Origin: Jaltomata sinuosa
Lineage: Eukaryota; Streptophyta; Magnoliopsida; Solanales; Solanaceae
DNA: 64,000 nt
Direction of reading: 5' to 3'
Assembly (NCBI GenBank): GCA_003996215.1
Contig: QJPP01000814.1
Coordinates: 620,001-684,000 of the forward strand
Shown here: positions 21,778 to 34,380 of the stretch, piece by piece
Layout of the letters: each line of letters opens with the position of its first letter
Numbering within the stretch: the first letter of the stretch is position 1
Position numbers and translations under genes: made by a program
Notes under the pieces: generated by a model
What the model saw: the letters and a program-made list of their open reading frames with translations, nothing else
The model's database searches: none
Told to the model about the DNA's origin: nothing

Positions 21778-22836
21778 GTTAATAAATATAGTAAAAAGTC
21801 AATTTTATCTAAAGCTGTATTTTTTAATGAAGGACAAAAAGTTCAATCAACATTATAAGGACCTTCACACTTTTAAGATAACTAGTCAAGGGTTCATGCT
21901 TTGTACATATATATCGCGTTAATTAATAATATATATATAAAAAAATAATCTATTGTGTGTACGTTATATTATTAAGTAAAAAACTTTTAATAAAATAACG
22001 TAAAACTTTTAACACACTCTATACAATCATGTAAAATAAAAATTAACTACACTATGTATGAATATAATAATATAACACAATTACTTTTTAAAATTAACAA
22101 TAACAAAAAGGATTATGATAAATCAGATATATATAAAGACTTAGAGTATTTCAATTAATTAATAGACCTATTATCTATAAAATTTGTTATCACAAATAAA
22201 ACTTTGATATCATAATATTACTTGAACTAAAATATAAGGCAAACAGATTCAAATCAACTAAAGAGGAAAAATTTGTATTGAGGCAAAAACAAATAAGGTA
22301 CAACAACAACATACCCCATATACACCCACAAAATAGGATTGAAGAGAGTAGAGTGTGTGCAGACCTTACCTCTAACTGAAAGATAGAGAACTTATTTTTG
22401 ATAGACACTCTTCTCAAGAACATGAAAAAAAATATCTATGATAATGGACATAATTCACGTCTTATTATTTTTAATGTATAAAAAAACTACAAATTCATGC
22501 ATAGACAAGCTAAACACAGATAATGCTAAACCCTAAAACATAAACTCGGGACTTCTACATCAATTGAATATCAAAATAAATGCAAAAAGATAACTTTGAT
22601 AGACAATATTAAGACTTTGTTAAAGGCATAACTCAATCATCATTTTTTAACATAAAAATTAAATAATAATTTGCAAAAAATAATAAATGATAATTTTATT
22701 TATTGTAGAGTCTTTTAAGGAAGGACAAAATATTTAATTTTGTCTAATCTCTATGTTCGTGGGTTGCACATTCATAATGAAAAAAATAATAAAACAAATA
22801 TATCAATACTGAAATAACAAAAGTTTAGAAAGCATT
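21778..22836. other. AT-rich spacer between elements A and B
   Basis: No gene is seen. The spacer holds two copies of an interspersed motif (about 21815-21900 and 22680-22770) with text like TTTTAATGAAGGACAAAA, ATTATAAGGACCTTCACAC and GTGGGTTGCAC. A similar copy lies at 36245-36415. A degraded SINE is at 22301-22420. Confidence 0.6.
22301..22420 (-). mobile_element. TS-type SINE, degraded
   Basis: CAACAACAAC is followed by an ACACCCACAAAATAGG-like stretch, GAGTGTGTGCAGACCTTACC, AGATAGAGAA and GATAGACAC. These are the successive landmarks of the nightshade TS SINE body read from its 3' (TTG)n tail, so the element is on the minus strand. It is tRNA-derived and non-coding. It is diverged from consensus and its 5' (Pol III promoter) end is not clear. 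Confidence 0.75.
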
Positions 22837-25800
22837 TGTAATGACCCTTCTGGTAATTTATACATTTTGCCTTTTTTGTACAGTTAAAGCTTTCCTGTAG
22901 TAGCCCCAAGCCATTTCTGGCTTGCTGGGACTGGTAGTTTGGTGCCCAGACCCTTAGTTTGGTCTTTATGGCTGCTTCATTATTTTAGAGATTTAGACTT
23001 TGGAAATCGTTGACTTCAGTCAATATTCTTAGCTATCGTGCTCAAAATCAAATTTTGATAGTTCCGTTAGCTCTGGAGCATGGACTTTGATCTAGTTGGA
23101 CATTTGGTCCGGATATGGGAGCTATTCAGCTTGGAATTCTCTCTCATTCTGTGTTTTCAGGCTAGTTGGGCTTGTTTGATTGACTTTGGTCAATATTTGG
23201 AAACGACAACCTCAGATGAAAATTCTATCAGTGTTGTTAGCTCCAGAATATCAAGTTTAGGCTAGAAGGACCATTGGTTTGGGTCCCGAGGCTTCCAGAT
23301 CTGATTTTGACCCTTGGGTTCCATTTTTGAATTATTGGCCTAAAGGTTCATATTGGGTATGGTCCCCAATTTTAATTAAATCGACCTCCGATAGGATTTT
23401 TGTTGATTCTGTTGGATTTGGAATGCCATTTCTAGTTGAATAGCTCAGGTCACTCATGTTTGCGGGACCTCGGATGCATTCCCGATGGTCCGTCGAAGTT
23501 ATATTCTAGGTTGGCATGGCTGATGGAAGCTGGTTGTTGTCAAGGCATCAACAGTCCTATGCCTACACGTGGGCATGGCAACCTATACATAACAACAATG
23601 CCAGCCGCCCTATTTTCTTAGCCAGTGCCTGGCCTGGCCAGTTCCTAGCCTGCACATATGCTTGTTCCACCCGCATACACATGGCTGCGTAGGCAGTGCC
23701 ATGGCCGCGTAGGCATGGCATTGGCTAGCAGCTTTAAGTTCACTTCTTCTTCTTTCTAATTAATTTTAAGCCCATATCTGAATCCTCCATTAAAATAGCT
23801 CCAACCTCCATTCTCCATTCTCCTAACCCCTAATCATTCAAGTTTTTGGAGGTGGATTTTCATAGCTTCGTTGTTGTTTTCCCGACCTTAACCTGGTAAG
23901 TTTTATTATTAATTTCCAGTATAAATCCTTTGATTTCCCTCTTTGATTTCCTCTTAAAGGGTGAGCTGTTTTAGCCCCAATCTCATGCCTATTTCCTCTA
24001 ATCTTCTAAGCACGCACTCATGGAGTGTGGTGATTATCGTGCGCTCTTTCATTTCTGGCTTTTGGTTATGGGGCTCAGGGGCCCATCAGTGACTCAAATT
24101 TTAACCTGGCTATAATTATAGAATTATGGGTATTATTGGTTTTATTTTGGTGCGTAGATTATTGTGTTGACAGTGTTTTTGCAAAGTGGATCTTCTCGGA
24201 GCAGTTTGAGATTGGACGATGACGTTCTCGCAGCTAGTCATTACACTATAGGTAGGTTATGGTTTTCCCTAACTAGAATCTGCGTATATAGGCTATAACT
24301 GCATTAATTAGCATTCTTGGGTTGGTTTTCTAGGTTGGTACCCTCAGACCTTGTCCGCTTGTTCTTTCCATTTATTTCATGCGTTGTTTGTAGTATTCAT
24401 GGTAATATTGTACTTTTTACCCTTGTGGCCCCGTATGGCCTTGTATATGGATCTGGACCATAAATGGTGGGATATTAGGGAATGTCGATGAGTCCCGGAC
24501 ATCATAATCTTGCTTTAGGTTGGATATCTGTGTTGTAGAATCGATTGTGCCTGTGCAGGGCTGATAGGAATATTTGTGAACCATTCTAGGCTAATCTATT
24601 GTTTGCAAGCATATAATTCATGCAAAGGATTTTTTGCATATTTTACTATTGATTTGGCTTTGGGCCACTATAAATGATTTTCTAAACCTTGCATGGCCCT
24701 TAGGGCCCATTTTTGGTAAAATGATTATGAAAGGGTTTTGGTACTGACTTTTATGAAACCTCTTGCAGTAGAGGGGATATTACGATTTTTATACTGATAC
24801 TAGACTCAACGAGGCTGGGTGCTAGACATGTTTTACTATGTATTTAGAACCAGATATGCTTCGGGCACCCTTTAGGAGGGTTATTGAGGTTTGATTACTG
24901 ATTTAGACCTGGATACGCTTTGGGCACCCTTTATAAGGGTTATTGATATCACTACTACTGTTTTAGACCCAGTTTGATTCCGGGCATGTATTACAAGTTT
25001 CTAATTATTGATAGATTTTTTTGTCACACTTTGGATATTTGTAATTTGAGAATCGCGGTTTTAGTATGTGGTCTACGAGTAGACCTCTGTGGACCTTATT
25101 ATTTTTCGGCCAATGACTATGGGCCGATAAGTGTGCAAGAAAGAGGGGTATATGGTGGAGTTGAGGTATATGGACCATGTTCTTCCATGAATCATACCTC
25201 TATTGGGCATTTTAGGTACCAGAGGGGGTAACATATCGGTTACTGTCGCACTGGATTCATCATCATCATCATGCATATTTTATTCAAATTCCACCCTTGT
25301 TTGTTGTGTGCTCCGTGTATACTCTGGTTGTATGGGTAGTCAGAGGGTTTGGTTTCACTTGATTGTGTTCCTCGCTTGTATGGGCAGTTTTTGGGACTGT
25401 AGGTAGATTATATTATTCCTTTTGTCTCATAGAGCTTGTTATGACCTTCGGTTGCGGTTGGATCAATGGTTTTTAGCTCGTGAGGCTCCAGATTTTGGAC
25501 ATTGATTATTAAGGGGCTAATGGGTCCTATATTATTTAGGCACTGTCTATATGGACTTTTGAGCGGTTGGGGGTTATCTGACGTTATTCTTTATCATGGA
25601 TTTTGATTAGTTGATCTCGATTATTTATGGCTTAGTTATTCAATCCTAGTATTGGACATGAGAGACTGCTTTCAATCTATTCTTATCTTGTATTTGGGTT
25701 TTACATTAATTCTATTCATATATTGCTTCTAGCTTGTATATGTTGGCTTGTTTCCCTTCTTTCTCATTTTACTTGAGGGTATCAGTATATCGCCCTTCTC

Positions 25801-26531
25801 TTTAAACTCTCTATGTTTGTGTATTGTTGTTGCAAGGATCCCAGGTGCATTCTTCTTTCTTTCACCTGTGTTTCTGTGTTATATATATCTTTTATGCTAG
25901 CATTATATGCTTATAACTCTTGGTTGGCTTTTCTCCGTGCTAGTATCCATGTGCTTTCGCTATTTGGTTCGGTGACTGCTTCTTTGTTATCTGCTACTTA
26001 CTGTCTTTATATCTTATATGCGCTCAATCGGCCGATAATGCCTATTGGGTACCCGTTGCTTAGCAATGGGTTCTCAAACTACACTTATGTATCTTTCGAG
26101 TGCTGATATTAGTGTGAGCTTTCACTGTTGATCACGTAGATACTCGTGCAGCTTTGGGGAATTCGAGACTAGGGTGAGCGCCTAACGACCGAGGCTTAGC
26201 CACATCTCATATTTTTGTAATGTTACTCTTTGTACTTTCAGAGATAATTGTATATCTTATTTTGTTACATCTAGCACTTGTATTCTATTTAAAATCTCTT
26301 GTACTATCGATACCAAGTCTTGGGGTTGGTGTAGTTTCCTTAGTTGCATATTCATTTAATTGCTTCCGTGTTGTCTTTATCTTTATATTCTGCTTCTGAT
26401 TATTCTTTCCTATTGTGCGTATTAGATAGGTAGTAGCCCATTACTAACCATTTTGGGCTACAGAAATTGATTCACCTACTGGGAGGGGGGGTTGTAGGTG
26501 CCATCATGATCTCAGAAATTGGATCGTGATA
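22837..26531 (+). repeat. Element B 5' LTR (3.70 kb)
   Basis: It runs TGTAATGACC to GATCGTGATA, with the terminal CA changed to TA, and is homologous to 30624-34380 throughout. A GC-rich block with GGCATGGC and CGTAGGCA motifs lies at about 23510-23730. Confidence 0.88.
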
Positions 26532-26534
26532 GCT

Positions 26535-26546
26535 TGGTATCAGAGC
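26535..26546 (+). promoter_or_regulatory. tRNA-Met primer-binding site, element B
   Basis: TGGTATCAGAGC is exact, three bases after the 5' LTR. Confidence 0.9.
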
Positions 26547-26738
26547 TCTAGGTTCATAGGTGTCATAGTACAAAAGCAAGTGTCTAAGTATAGTCTCATA
26601 GATCGGTACGATAACGTTTGTATCCTATCTGCAGAAGGCTATAGGGCATTACTAGAAAAAGTTCCATCTTTTTGGATCCTTATCATGCGTTCCTGGCTCT
26701 AATGTCTTCTAAACTTTGGTTGTTTCATTCCTTCTCAG

Positions 26739-27760
26739 ATGCCTAAGATGAGTACGACAGTGGATTGTGTCGAGGCTTATATGCTTACCGATTTAGTACT
26801 TCTATCGGTGCAAGGGTTGCAGGGTGAAAGTTTTCCACATCAGATAAGGGGTGTGGGGCCAGCCCAGCCTCTGGTAAGGTTTCATGCTACTCCAGTTATT
26901 TAGGGCACCATGGCTAGGACTCTGAGTCTTTCAATAGGTGTTTTAGTACCCCAGTATAGAGCAGTACCCGCTTCATTAAGTGGTGCTACGGTTAGAGTTG
27001 AGATTCTACTTTTTCAGCAGGGTTGCATATCAATATTGGAGTATGAGGCAAGCTTTTATGAGATGGTTAGGGATACTGCTAGGTCTTTTCCTTCAGAGTT
27101 TTATAGGTTTCAAAGCTTTGTTGGGGGTTTGATTTTGCCGCTCTGTTTGGCGACCGAGCACCTAGTTACAGTTGGGATGACCTTCTTTCAGGTAGTTGAT
27201 CATGCTTGGTCTATTGAGGGTTTATGTTATGAGGCGTATGAAGGTATTAGTAAGAAACATCATTGTCAAGATAGTTTTTGAGGTTCTCAGACTCGAGGTA
27301 GGGGATTCTCCACTAAAGCTCAATTCCATTGCTTTTTATCTAGCAGACCAGTTTCAGTTGTTCAATAAGTTCCAGAGGATATGTGCGTAGGACATGTTGA
27401 GCAGACTAGATAGGTTATGGGTCAAGTTCTGTGAGGTTTGCATTTAGGGTGTGTAGGCGGTGGTGGCCGGTCAGGTTCAGTGAGACCTTCTCGTCGAACT
27501 TCATTCAATGGAAACTATTTTCAGTGTGGTTAGCATGGCCATTGTGTTAGGGATTGTCCCATGATCGCACGTCTCAGTCGGCATGGTTGTTATGATTGGT
27601 CATTATTCTAGAGTTTGTCCCCAGCGAGGGATGGTTGAGCCTTCAGTATCGACTACTCAGTCCAGTGGTAGACACCGTCAGTCTGGTGCCTCTCTTCATG
27701 GGCCAGAGGTAGAGGTTCTCGATATCATTTCTCCAGGTATGGCTTTTGTTTCCTTTGGCT
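26739..27760 (+). pseudogene. Gag, decayed, element B
   Basis: An ATG at 26739 begins MPKMSTTVDCVEAYMLTDL, soon stopped. A later open part (26910-27281) contains EYEASFYEMVRDTARSFPSE, FVGGLILPLCLATEHLV and FFQVVDHAWSIEG, which match capsid gag of this family. A knuckle near 27513-27557 reads YFQCG, stop, HGHCVRDCP. In the CX2CX4HX4C pattern its first Cys is Tyr and a stop sits inside. No intact product is possible. Confidence 0.7.
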
Positions 27761-30623
27761 AGTGATAGTATCGCTCGCGTTATGATTCAATCCTTTTTTT
27801 GTGTATTTACTTGTATGCCTACCTACTACTTGTTTAGTTGTTTGACTACTTGAGTTGTAGTGTTTATGTGCATAATATTTTCGGTAGATTATTCGTTATT
27901 AGTTGATGGGGTGAGTTATCTGTGAGAGGTGTTTACCCAGAGTTGTAGCTCGTGGGTAGGTCTTGTTAGATTTTTCTAGTTGGCTTTACTTTTGGTTTCA
28001 TTATGGTTATAGACTTGGGTTGAGTCTTCCTTTCTTAGTGGTCCTAGATAGTTGTCCTAGGTTGTTACCTAGCGTTTGCTAGAGGTCCTTTGGTTGGTTT
28101 GGTGTGATACCAGTGGTTGTACCAGAGATTGAGGTTCTGTTTTAAGTTGTGAGGTGTTGGTTATGATAGTGAGCATTGGTTGTTTGTGTTTTCTCGGGTG
28201 ATTATAGTTGGCCCTCTTTGTTTGGTTGGTCTAGGAGGTTAGCAGGTATCAGTTGCTTCCCTTGTTTTCTTCTGCTTCAAGACTGGTATGAGATGTTCTC
28301 ATTTGTTTTTCCCCAGTCCCAGTCGGGTTGAGTTTCGACTGTGGTGGTCTGGTTGAGGTTTTAATTTTGGCATGGTGGTCGAGTTTCGATTGTAGCATTT
28401 TGGCTAAGTGTTGACTATAGTATCATGAGTGAGATATGATCATAGTACTTTGGTTGGGTTAGGCGTTGGGCCTATTCTTTTCCTGTCTTATTGATGCATA
28501 GACGGTAAAAATATGGGAGCTAAGGAAATAGCTCAAGGTTTTGTTTAAGAAAGAGCCTGTCAGGTTCGGTGTTTTCTTAGGAAGGGTTTTATTTGGTTTG
28601 CGAAGGAGGGTGATGCCTCATTGCTTGTGTATATGTGTTCTAGTAGTTGACTGAGGTGACGACTGGGGTTCGCTTGGGCTTGTGTGCTGGTGACTTGCAT
28701 CATTCGAGTTCAGAATGCAGTGGCTTTTCCTTTTATTGGTTCGAGGTCAGATTTCTTTCTATTAAGAGATTGAAGTAGTGTCCTTTTCCAGTGTTACCTT
28801 TGAGAGCTTGTTGCATCGACTGTGGTGCCCTTGTTATATTCTTTGGAGGACCCATGTTTTAGTAGCATCTACAGATTGGGCAAATTGTATATTCAGAGCC
28901 TAGTTGGCTCCGATTCCTAAGTATTCATTGACAGTGTAGGGTATACTCATGGATTCGACAAAGGCATGATTGGTAAATTGGTGATGGGTTTCAGAATTGT
29001 GGCTTAGCAGACTACTTTGGGTGGTTCGTGAAAGTTTCACTTCAGTTGTAGCATACTTATGTCGGAAGGCAATGGGTGCAAGCAACTTAGCTTCTTTACT
29101 TCGATTTCAGAGTGACTATTGGCCTTGGACATCCAATCCTTGGCTAACCAGTGGATTAGGTCGGGCATTCTAAATCTCAGTAGTGTTTTTGTTAATACTA
29201 GGTTCATTCTACTTTGGTTGGGTAGAATGATCAGGTTGTGCGAGTTGAAGCCAACAGGGCTACTTTAGTTTCTAATTGTACTTCAAGGTCGATGGTTTCC
29301 TTGGTGATATTGAGAGTTAGAGGTTTGAATGGGTTGGTTCTCCGAGAGATCACCTATTGTATGCAATTCTAGTGTTGTTTAGGATCTGCCAGTATTGGTC
29401 AGGAGTTCAGTATGTTGTATGCTTCAGAGTTATTGGTTTATGTGCAGATGCAATAGAGCAGGTGTTTCGAGTAAAAGGGGTGAGTTAAAGGTTTACACAA
29501 AATTTTGATAGCTAGATGGCGACCTTAGGCATTAGACATCTTTCCTTTGCCTATAGGGTGTTTGACTTAATATTCGCAGCAAGGTAGACTTCTTTCTAAG
29601 TTCAGTCTAGTATGGCTATCTTAAATCCAAATAATGTTCGAGTATTCAGAGTAGCAAGAGTGGTTCTTAGAGCTTGGGACTTAATTGTTTGCTATGGACA
29701 TCGTGGAAGGCTTACCACACTCCTTACAGGGTATTGGTTTTGGTTTGGGTCTTTTAGGAAGGTTTCCCTGGTTCATTCTCTTGCAGTTGATTCAGACTTG
29801 GCACGGTTCAGCGAGGGTGGTTTCATTCAATAGTTGAGGAATTTCTCATTAGCACAGAGTGTTCATACATGTCGTTCCTAACCTTGATGTGCAAGTTTAA
29901 GTCGAGTTTCGACGGTTAGTTCAAAAGGGTTCAGGTAACGAGGTTGTTGTTAGCAAAAGTGTTTGTTCGATGGTTGATGGTCAGTCGGGATAGGTAACTC
30001 CAGTTTCTTATAATATGCTATGGGTTGTTATATTGGACGGTAAAGGCTAGTAGACTATAGATTGTCTTGGAAAGAGATTGAGTAAAAAGGGTGACTTCGT
30101 TCGTGGTGGAGTATAAGCCGGAACTATGGATCTCCTGTGGGGTAGTTGATGTTTTGAGGGTGGCTCAAGTTTTTGACTTGTGTGAAGCTTCATGAGTATG
30201 GTGCAAAAGGATTCAGGTCAGAATAAAGGGTTTTGTGGATCAGTAGGTTCATGAGTTAGAGTTTTTGTTGGTGACTTTGTGAGTGAACTTTGTTGTGGTA
30301 TCGAGGATTCGGGTTTCGTGTGTTTATGAATTGGTTCTCTAGTTCTGGTGTTGTGTCGATGCTTTCCGGTTGGGATTCTAGAGGTTCAGTTTGGTTGATA
30401 AGCCTTTGGAATTTTAAAGTTAAAGGTTGGAATCTAGCTTGGCTAGTGAGAAGCTAAGGCTTGTTTGCTTTTCTTTGGTGTCATTCTGTTGGGTGTCGTT
30501 TGGTCGAGGAGGCTACCCGAGTTGTCATAGAGAGTGGTGCAGGCTTTATATATGCTATTCTTATGTCTCTAGTGTTTTCTTCTTTCCTGACTTTCAAGGA
30601 CAAGTCTTTTTAGTAATGGATGA
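27761..30623 (+). other. Remains of pol, element B
   Basis: About 2.9 kb in which no reverse transcriptase motif can be read. Only short relics survive: an integrase lead near 29120-29300 and a chromodomain end near 30505-30610. The last 500 bases are closely similar to the 3' internal end of element C (63437-64000, opposite strand), so this degenerate form is shared by two copies. Confidence 0.6.
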
Positions 30624-33600
30624 TGTAATGACCCTTTCGGTCATTTATGCATTTTTGCCTTCTTTGTACTATTAGAGGTTGCCTATAGCGGCCCCAAGTC
30701 ATTTATGGCTTGCTGGGACCGGTAGTTCGGTGCTCGGGCCATTTGTTTGGTCTTTATGGCCGCTTCTTTGTTTTTGAGCTTTAGACTTTGGAAATCATTA
30801 ACTTCAGTCAACATTCTTAGCTATCATGCTCAGAATCAAATTCCCACAGTTCTGTTAGCTTCGGAGAGTGGACTTTGGTTTGGTTGGAACTTTGGTCGGG
30901 ATCCAGGAGCTATTCAGCTTGGAATTCACTCCCATTATGTGTTTTCAGGCTTGTTGGGCTTGTATGGTTGACTTTGGTCAACATTTGGAGAAGACGGCCT
31001 CCGATAAAAATTCCATCAGCGTTGTTAGCTCTAGAATTTTGAGTTTAGGCTAGAGGGACCATTGGTTCGAGTACCGAGGCTTTTGGACTTGATTTTGGCC
31101 CTTGGGTTCCATTTTGGAATTGTTGGCCTAAAGGTTGATATTGGGTGCGAGGCCTACTTTTCATTAAATCGACCTCTGACGGGATTTTCATCAATTCTGT
31201 TGGATCCGAAATTTTGTTTCTAGTTGAATAGCTCAGGTCGTTTTTGTTTGAGGGACCCTAGATGTGTTCCCGAGGGTCCGTAAGAGTGATATTCTAGGTT
31301 GGCATGGCCGATGGGAGTTGGTTGCTTTCATGGAACAAGCAGACTTATGCCTATGCGTGGGCACGGTCGGCTACGAATAACAGCAATGCCAGCCACCATA
31401 TTTTCTTGGCCATCGCCTAGGCATCGCCTGGCCGCGTGCGCTTCCACGTACGGAGTGTCCTGGCACCCTGCGTGCTAGTTATCACCTGGCCTACGCATAT
31501 GCCGGTGTCGCTTAGTACGCATGGCCGTATAGGCATCGCTATTGCCGCGTAGGCATGGCATCGGTTGGCAGCTTTAAGTTCACTTCTTCTTCTTTTTAAT
31601 TCATTTTAAACCCATATATGAATCCTCCATTCAAATAGCTCCAACCTCCATTCTCCTCACCCCTACTCATTCAAGTTCTTTGAGGAGGCTTTTCATAGCT
31701 TCGTGATTGTTTTCACGACCTTAAACCGGTAAGTTTTCTTGTTAATTTCCGATATAAATCCTTTGATTTCCCACTTTGATTTCCTCTTAAGGAGTGGGCT
31801 GTTTTAGCCCCAATCTCTTGCCTATTTCCTCTAATCTTCAAAGCATACATTCACGGGAGTGCAGTGATCATCGTGCACTCTTTCATTTCCAGCTTTGATA
31901 TGCGGGGCCCACGGGCTCGCTGGTGACCCAAATTATAACCTGGCTATAATTATGGCATTATGGGTATTGTTGGTATTGTTTTGATGTGTAGATTATTGTG
32001 TTGATAGTTTTTTTGCAAAGTGGAGATTCTCGGGGTAGTTTAAGCTTGAACGACCCCGTTCCCGCAACTAGTCGTCAGATGACAGGTAGATTATGGTTTT
32101 CCCTACCTAGACTCTGCTTATATAAGCTATAACTGCATTAATTAGCATCCTTGGGCTGGTTTTCTAGATTGGTACCCTCAGACCTTGTCCGCCTCTTCTG
32201 TCCATTTATTTCATGTGTTGTTTGAAGTATTCGTGATAATGTTGTACTTTTTACCCTTGTGGCCCTGTGTGGCCTTGCAATACCTCTGGATCATAGACGG
32301 TGGGATATTTGGGAATGTCCGTGAGTCCCAGACATCGTGATCATGCTTTATGCTGGATATCTGTGATGTAGAACCGAGTGTGCATATGCAGGGCCGATAG
32401 GAATGTTTGTGAGACATTTTGGTCTAATCTATTGTTTGTGAGCATATCATTCATGCAAACGATTTTCTGCATGTTTTACTACTGCTTTGGATTCGGGCCA
32501 CTATAAATGATTTTCTAAACCTGTCATGACCCCGAGGGACCTTTTTAGTAAATTGATTATGAAATGGTTTTGGTACTGGCTTTTATGAAACATCTTGGAG
32601 TAGAGGGGATATTGCAATGATTCTATCATTGGTTTTCATACTGATACTAGACTCGGCGAAGCCGGGCGCTAGAAATGTTTTACTATGTATTTTGACCAAG
32701 ATATGCTTCGAGCACCCTTTATGAGGGTTATTGAGGTTTAATTACTGATTTAGACCCGGATACGCTCTGGGCAGCCTTTATAAGGGTTATTGAGATCAGT
32801 ACTACTATTTTAGACCCAGTTTGATTTTGGGCACGTATTACGAGTTTTTGATTATTGATCTATATCTGGTCACACTTCGGATAGTTGTACTTTGAGATTC
32901 GCAGTTTTAGCATGTGGTCTACAAGTAGACCTCCATAAACCCTGTAATTCCTCGACCAATGGCTATAGGCCAACGAGTGTGCCATGAGGAGGGGTATACG
33001 GTAGAGTTGAGGTATATGGGCCGCATCTTTCCATGGATCTTACCTCTATTTGGCCTTTTAGGTACCATATGAGGTAACATACGAGTTATTATCACACTTG
33101 ATTCATCATCAACATCATGCATATTTCATTTTGATTCCACCCTTGTTAGTTATGTGCTCAGTGTACGCTCTGATTGTATAGGCGGCCGGAGGGTTTGGTT
33201 TCACTTGATTGTGTTCCTCGTTTGTATGGGCGGCCGTTGGGACTGTAGGTAGATTATATTACTCCTTTCATCTCATAGAGCTTGTTATGACCTTCAGTTT
33301 TTGTTGGATTAGTGGTTTTTTAGCCCGTGAGGCTCCAAATTTTGGACTTTAATAATTGAGTGGCTAATGGGTCCTATATTATTGAGGCACTGTCAATGTG
33401 GCCTTCTGAGAGGTTGTGGGTCATCGGATGTTATTATTTATCATGGAATTTGATTAATGGATCTCAGTTCTTTGTGGATTAGTTATTACATCCTAGGGTT
33501 GCACCTCAGAGACTTCTTTCTGTCTATTCTTATCATGTAATTGGGTTTTAGCATAATTATGTTTGTATATTGCTTCTATATTGTATATGTTGGCTTGCTT

Positions 33601-34380
33601 CCCTTCTTTCTCTTTTTGGTTGAGGTTACCGGTATACCGCCCTTCTCTTTAAACTCTCTCTGTTTGTATAATGTTATTGGAAGGATATCAGGTGCGTTCT
33701 TCTTTCTTTCACCTGTGTCTCTGTGTTATGTATATCTTCTGTGCTAGCATTGTATGCTTATAACTCTTGATTGGCTTTTTTTTTCCGTTCTAGTTTCCAT
33801 GTGATTTCCCTATTTGCTTCAGTGACTGCTTCCTTATTATCTGCTACTTATGGTCTTTATATCTTATATGCGCTCAATCGGCCGATGATGCCTACTAGGT
33901 ACCCGTTGCTTAGCAATTGGTGCTCATACTATACTTCTGCATCTTTCTGGTGCAGATATTACTATGAGCTTTTGCCATTGATCGTGTGGAGACTCGTGTA
34001 GCATTAGGGTATACCATTCTAGGGTGAGCGCCTGGCGACTGGAGCTTGGCCACATCTCATCTTTTTGTACTGCTACTCTTTCTACTTTCGAAGACAGTTG
34101 TATATCTTATTTTTTTATATCTAGCACCTGTATTCTATTTAGAAGATCGTGTACTATTGATACAAAGTCTTGGGGTTGGTGTAGTTTCCTTAGTTGCATA
34201 TTCAGTTAATTGCTTCCGCGTTGTCTTTATCTTTATATTCTGCTTCCGCTTATTTCTGCCTATTGTGCATATTAGTTAGGTAGTAGCCCATTACTAAACA
34301 TTTCGGGCTGCGAAAATTAGTTCGCCTACTGGGGAGGGGGTTTGAGGTTCCATCATGACCTGAGAAATCGGGACGTGACA
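30624..34380 (+). repeat. Element B 3' LTR (3.76 kb)
   Basis: It starts TGTAATGACC after GGATGA and ends GGACGTGACA. It pairs with 22837-26531. A GC-rich block at about 31310-31570 differs clearly in length and text from the 5' copy. Confidence 0.88.

Larger units (their letters stand above)
22837..34380 (+). mobile_element. Chromovirus with 3.7-kb LTRs and decayed internal region, element B
   Basis: An 11.54-kb element starts TGTAATGACC at 22837 and ends GGACGTGACA at 34380. Flanks GCATT (22832-22836) and GCATC (34381-34385) form a 5-bp duplication with one mismatch. LTRs are 22837-26531 and 30624-34380. The internal part is only 4.1 kb against 5.3 kb in element A. Gag is recognisable, pol almost gone: a stretch near 29120-29300 matches the integrase lead of element A (LALDIQSLANQW), and a chromodomain-end relic (LVEEATRVV) lies near 30505-30535. 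It is old and inactive. Confidence 0.85.

Noticed and set aside
33541..34279. Several overlapping hydrophobic open frames
   Set aside because: They fall inside the element B 3' LTR and recur in degraded form in the 5' LTR (25813-26106), so they reflect T-rich LTR sequence.
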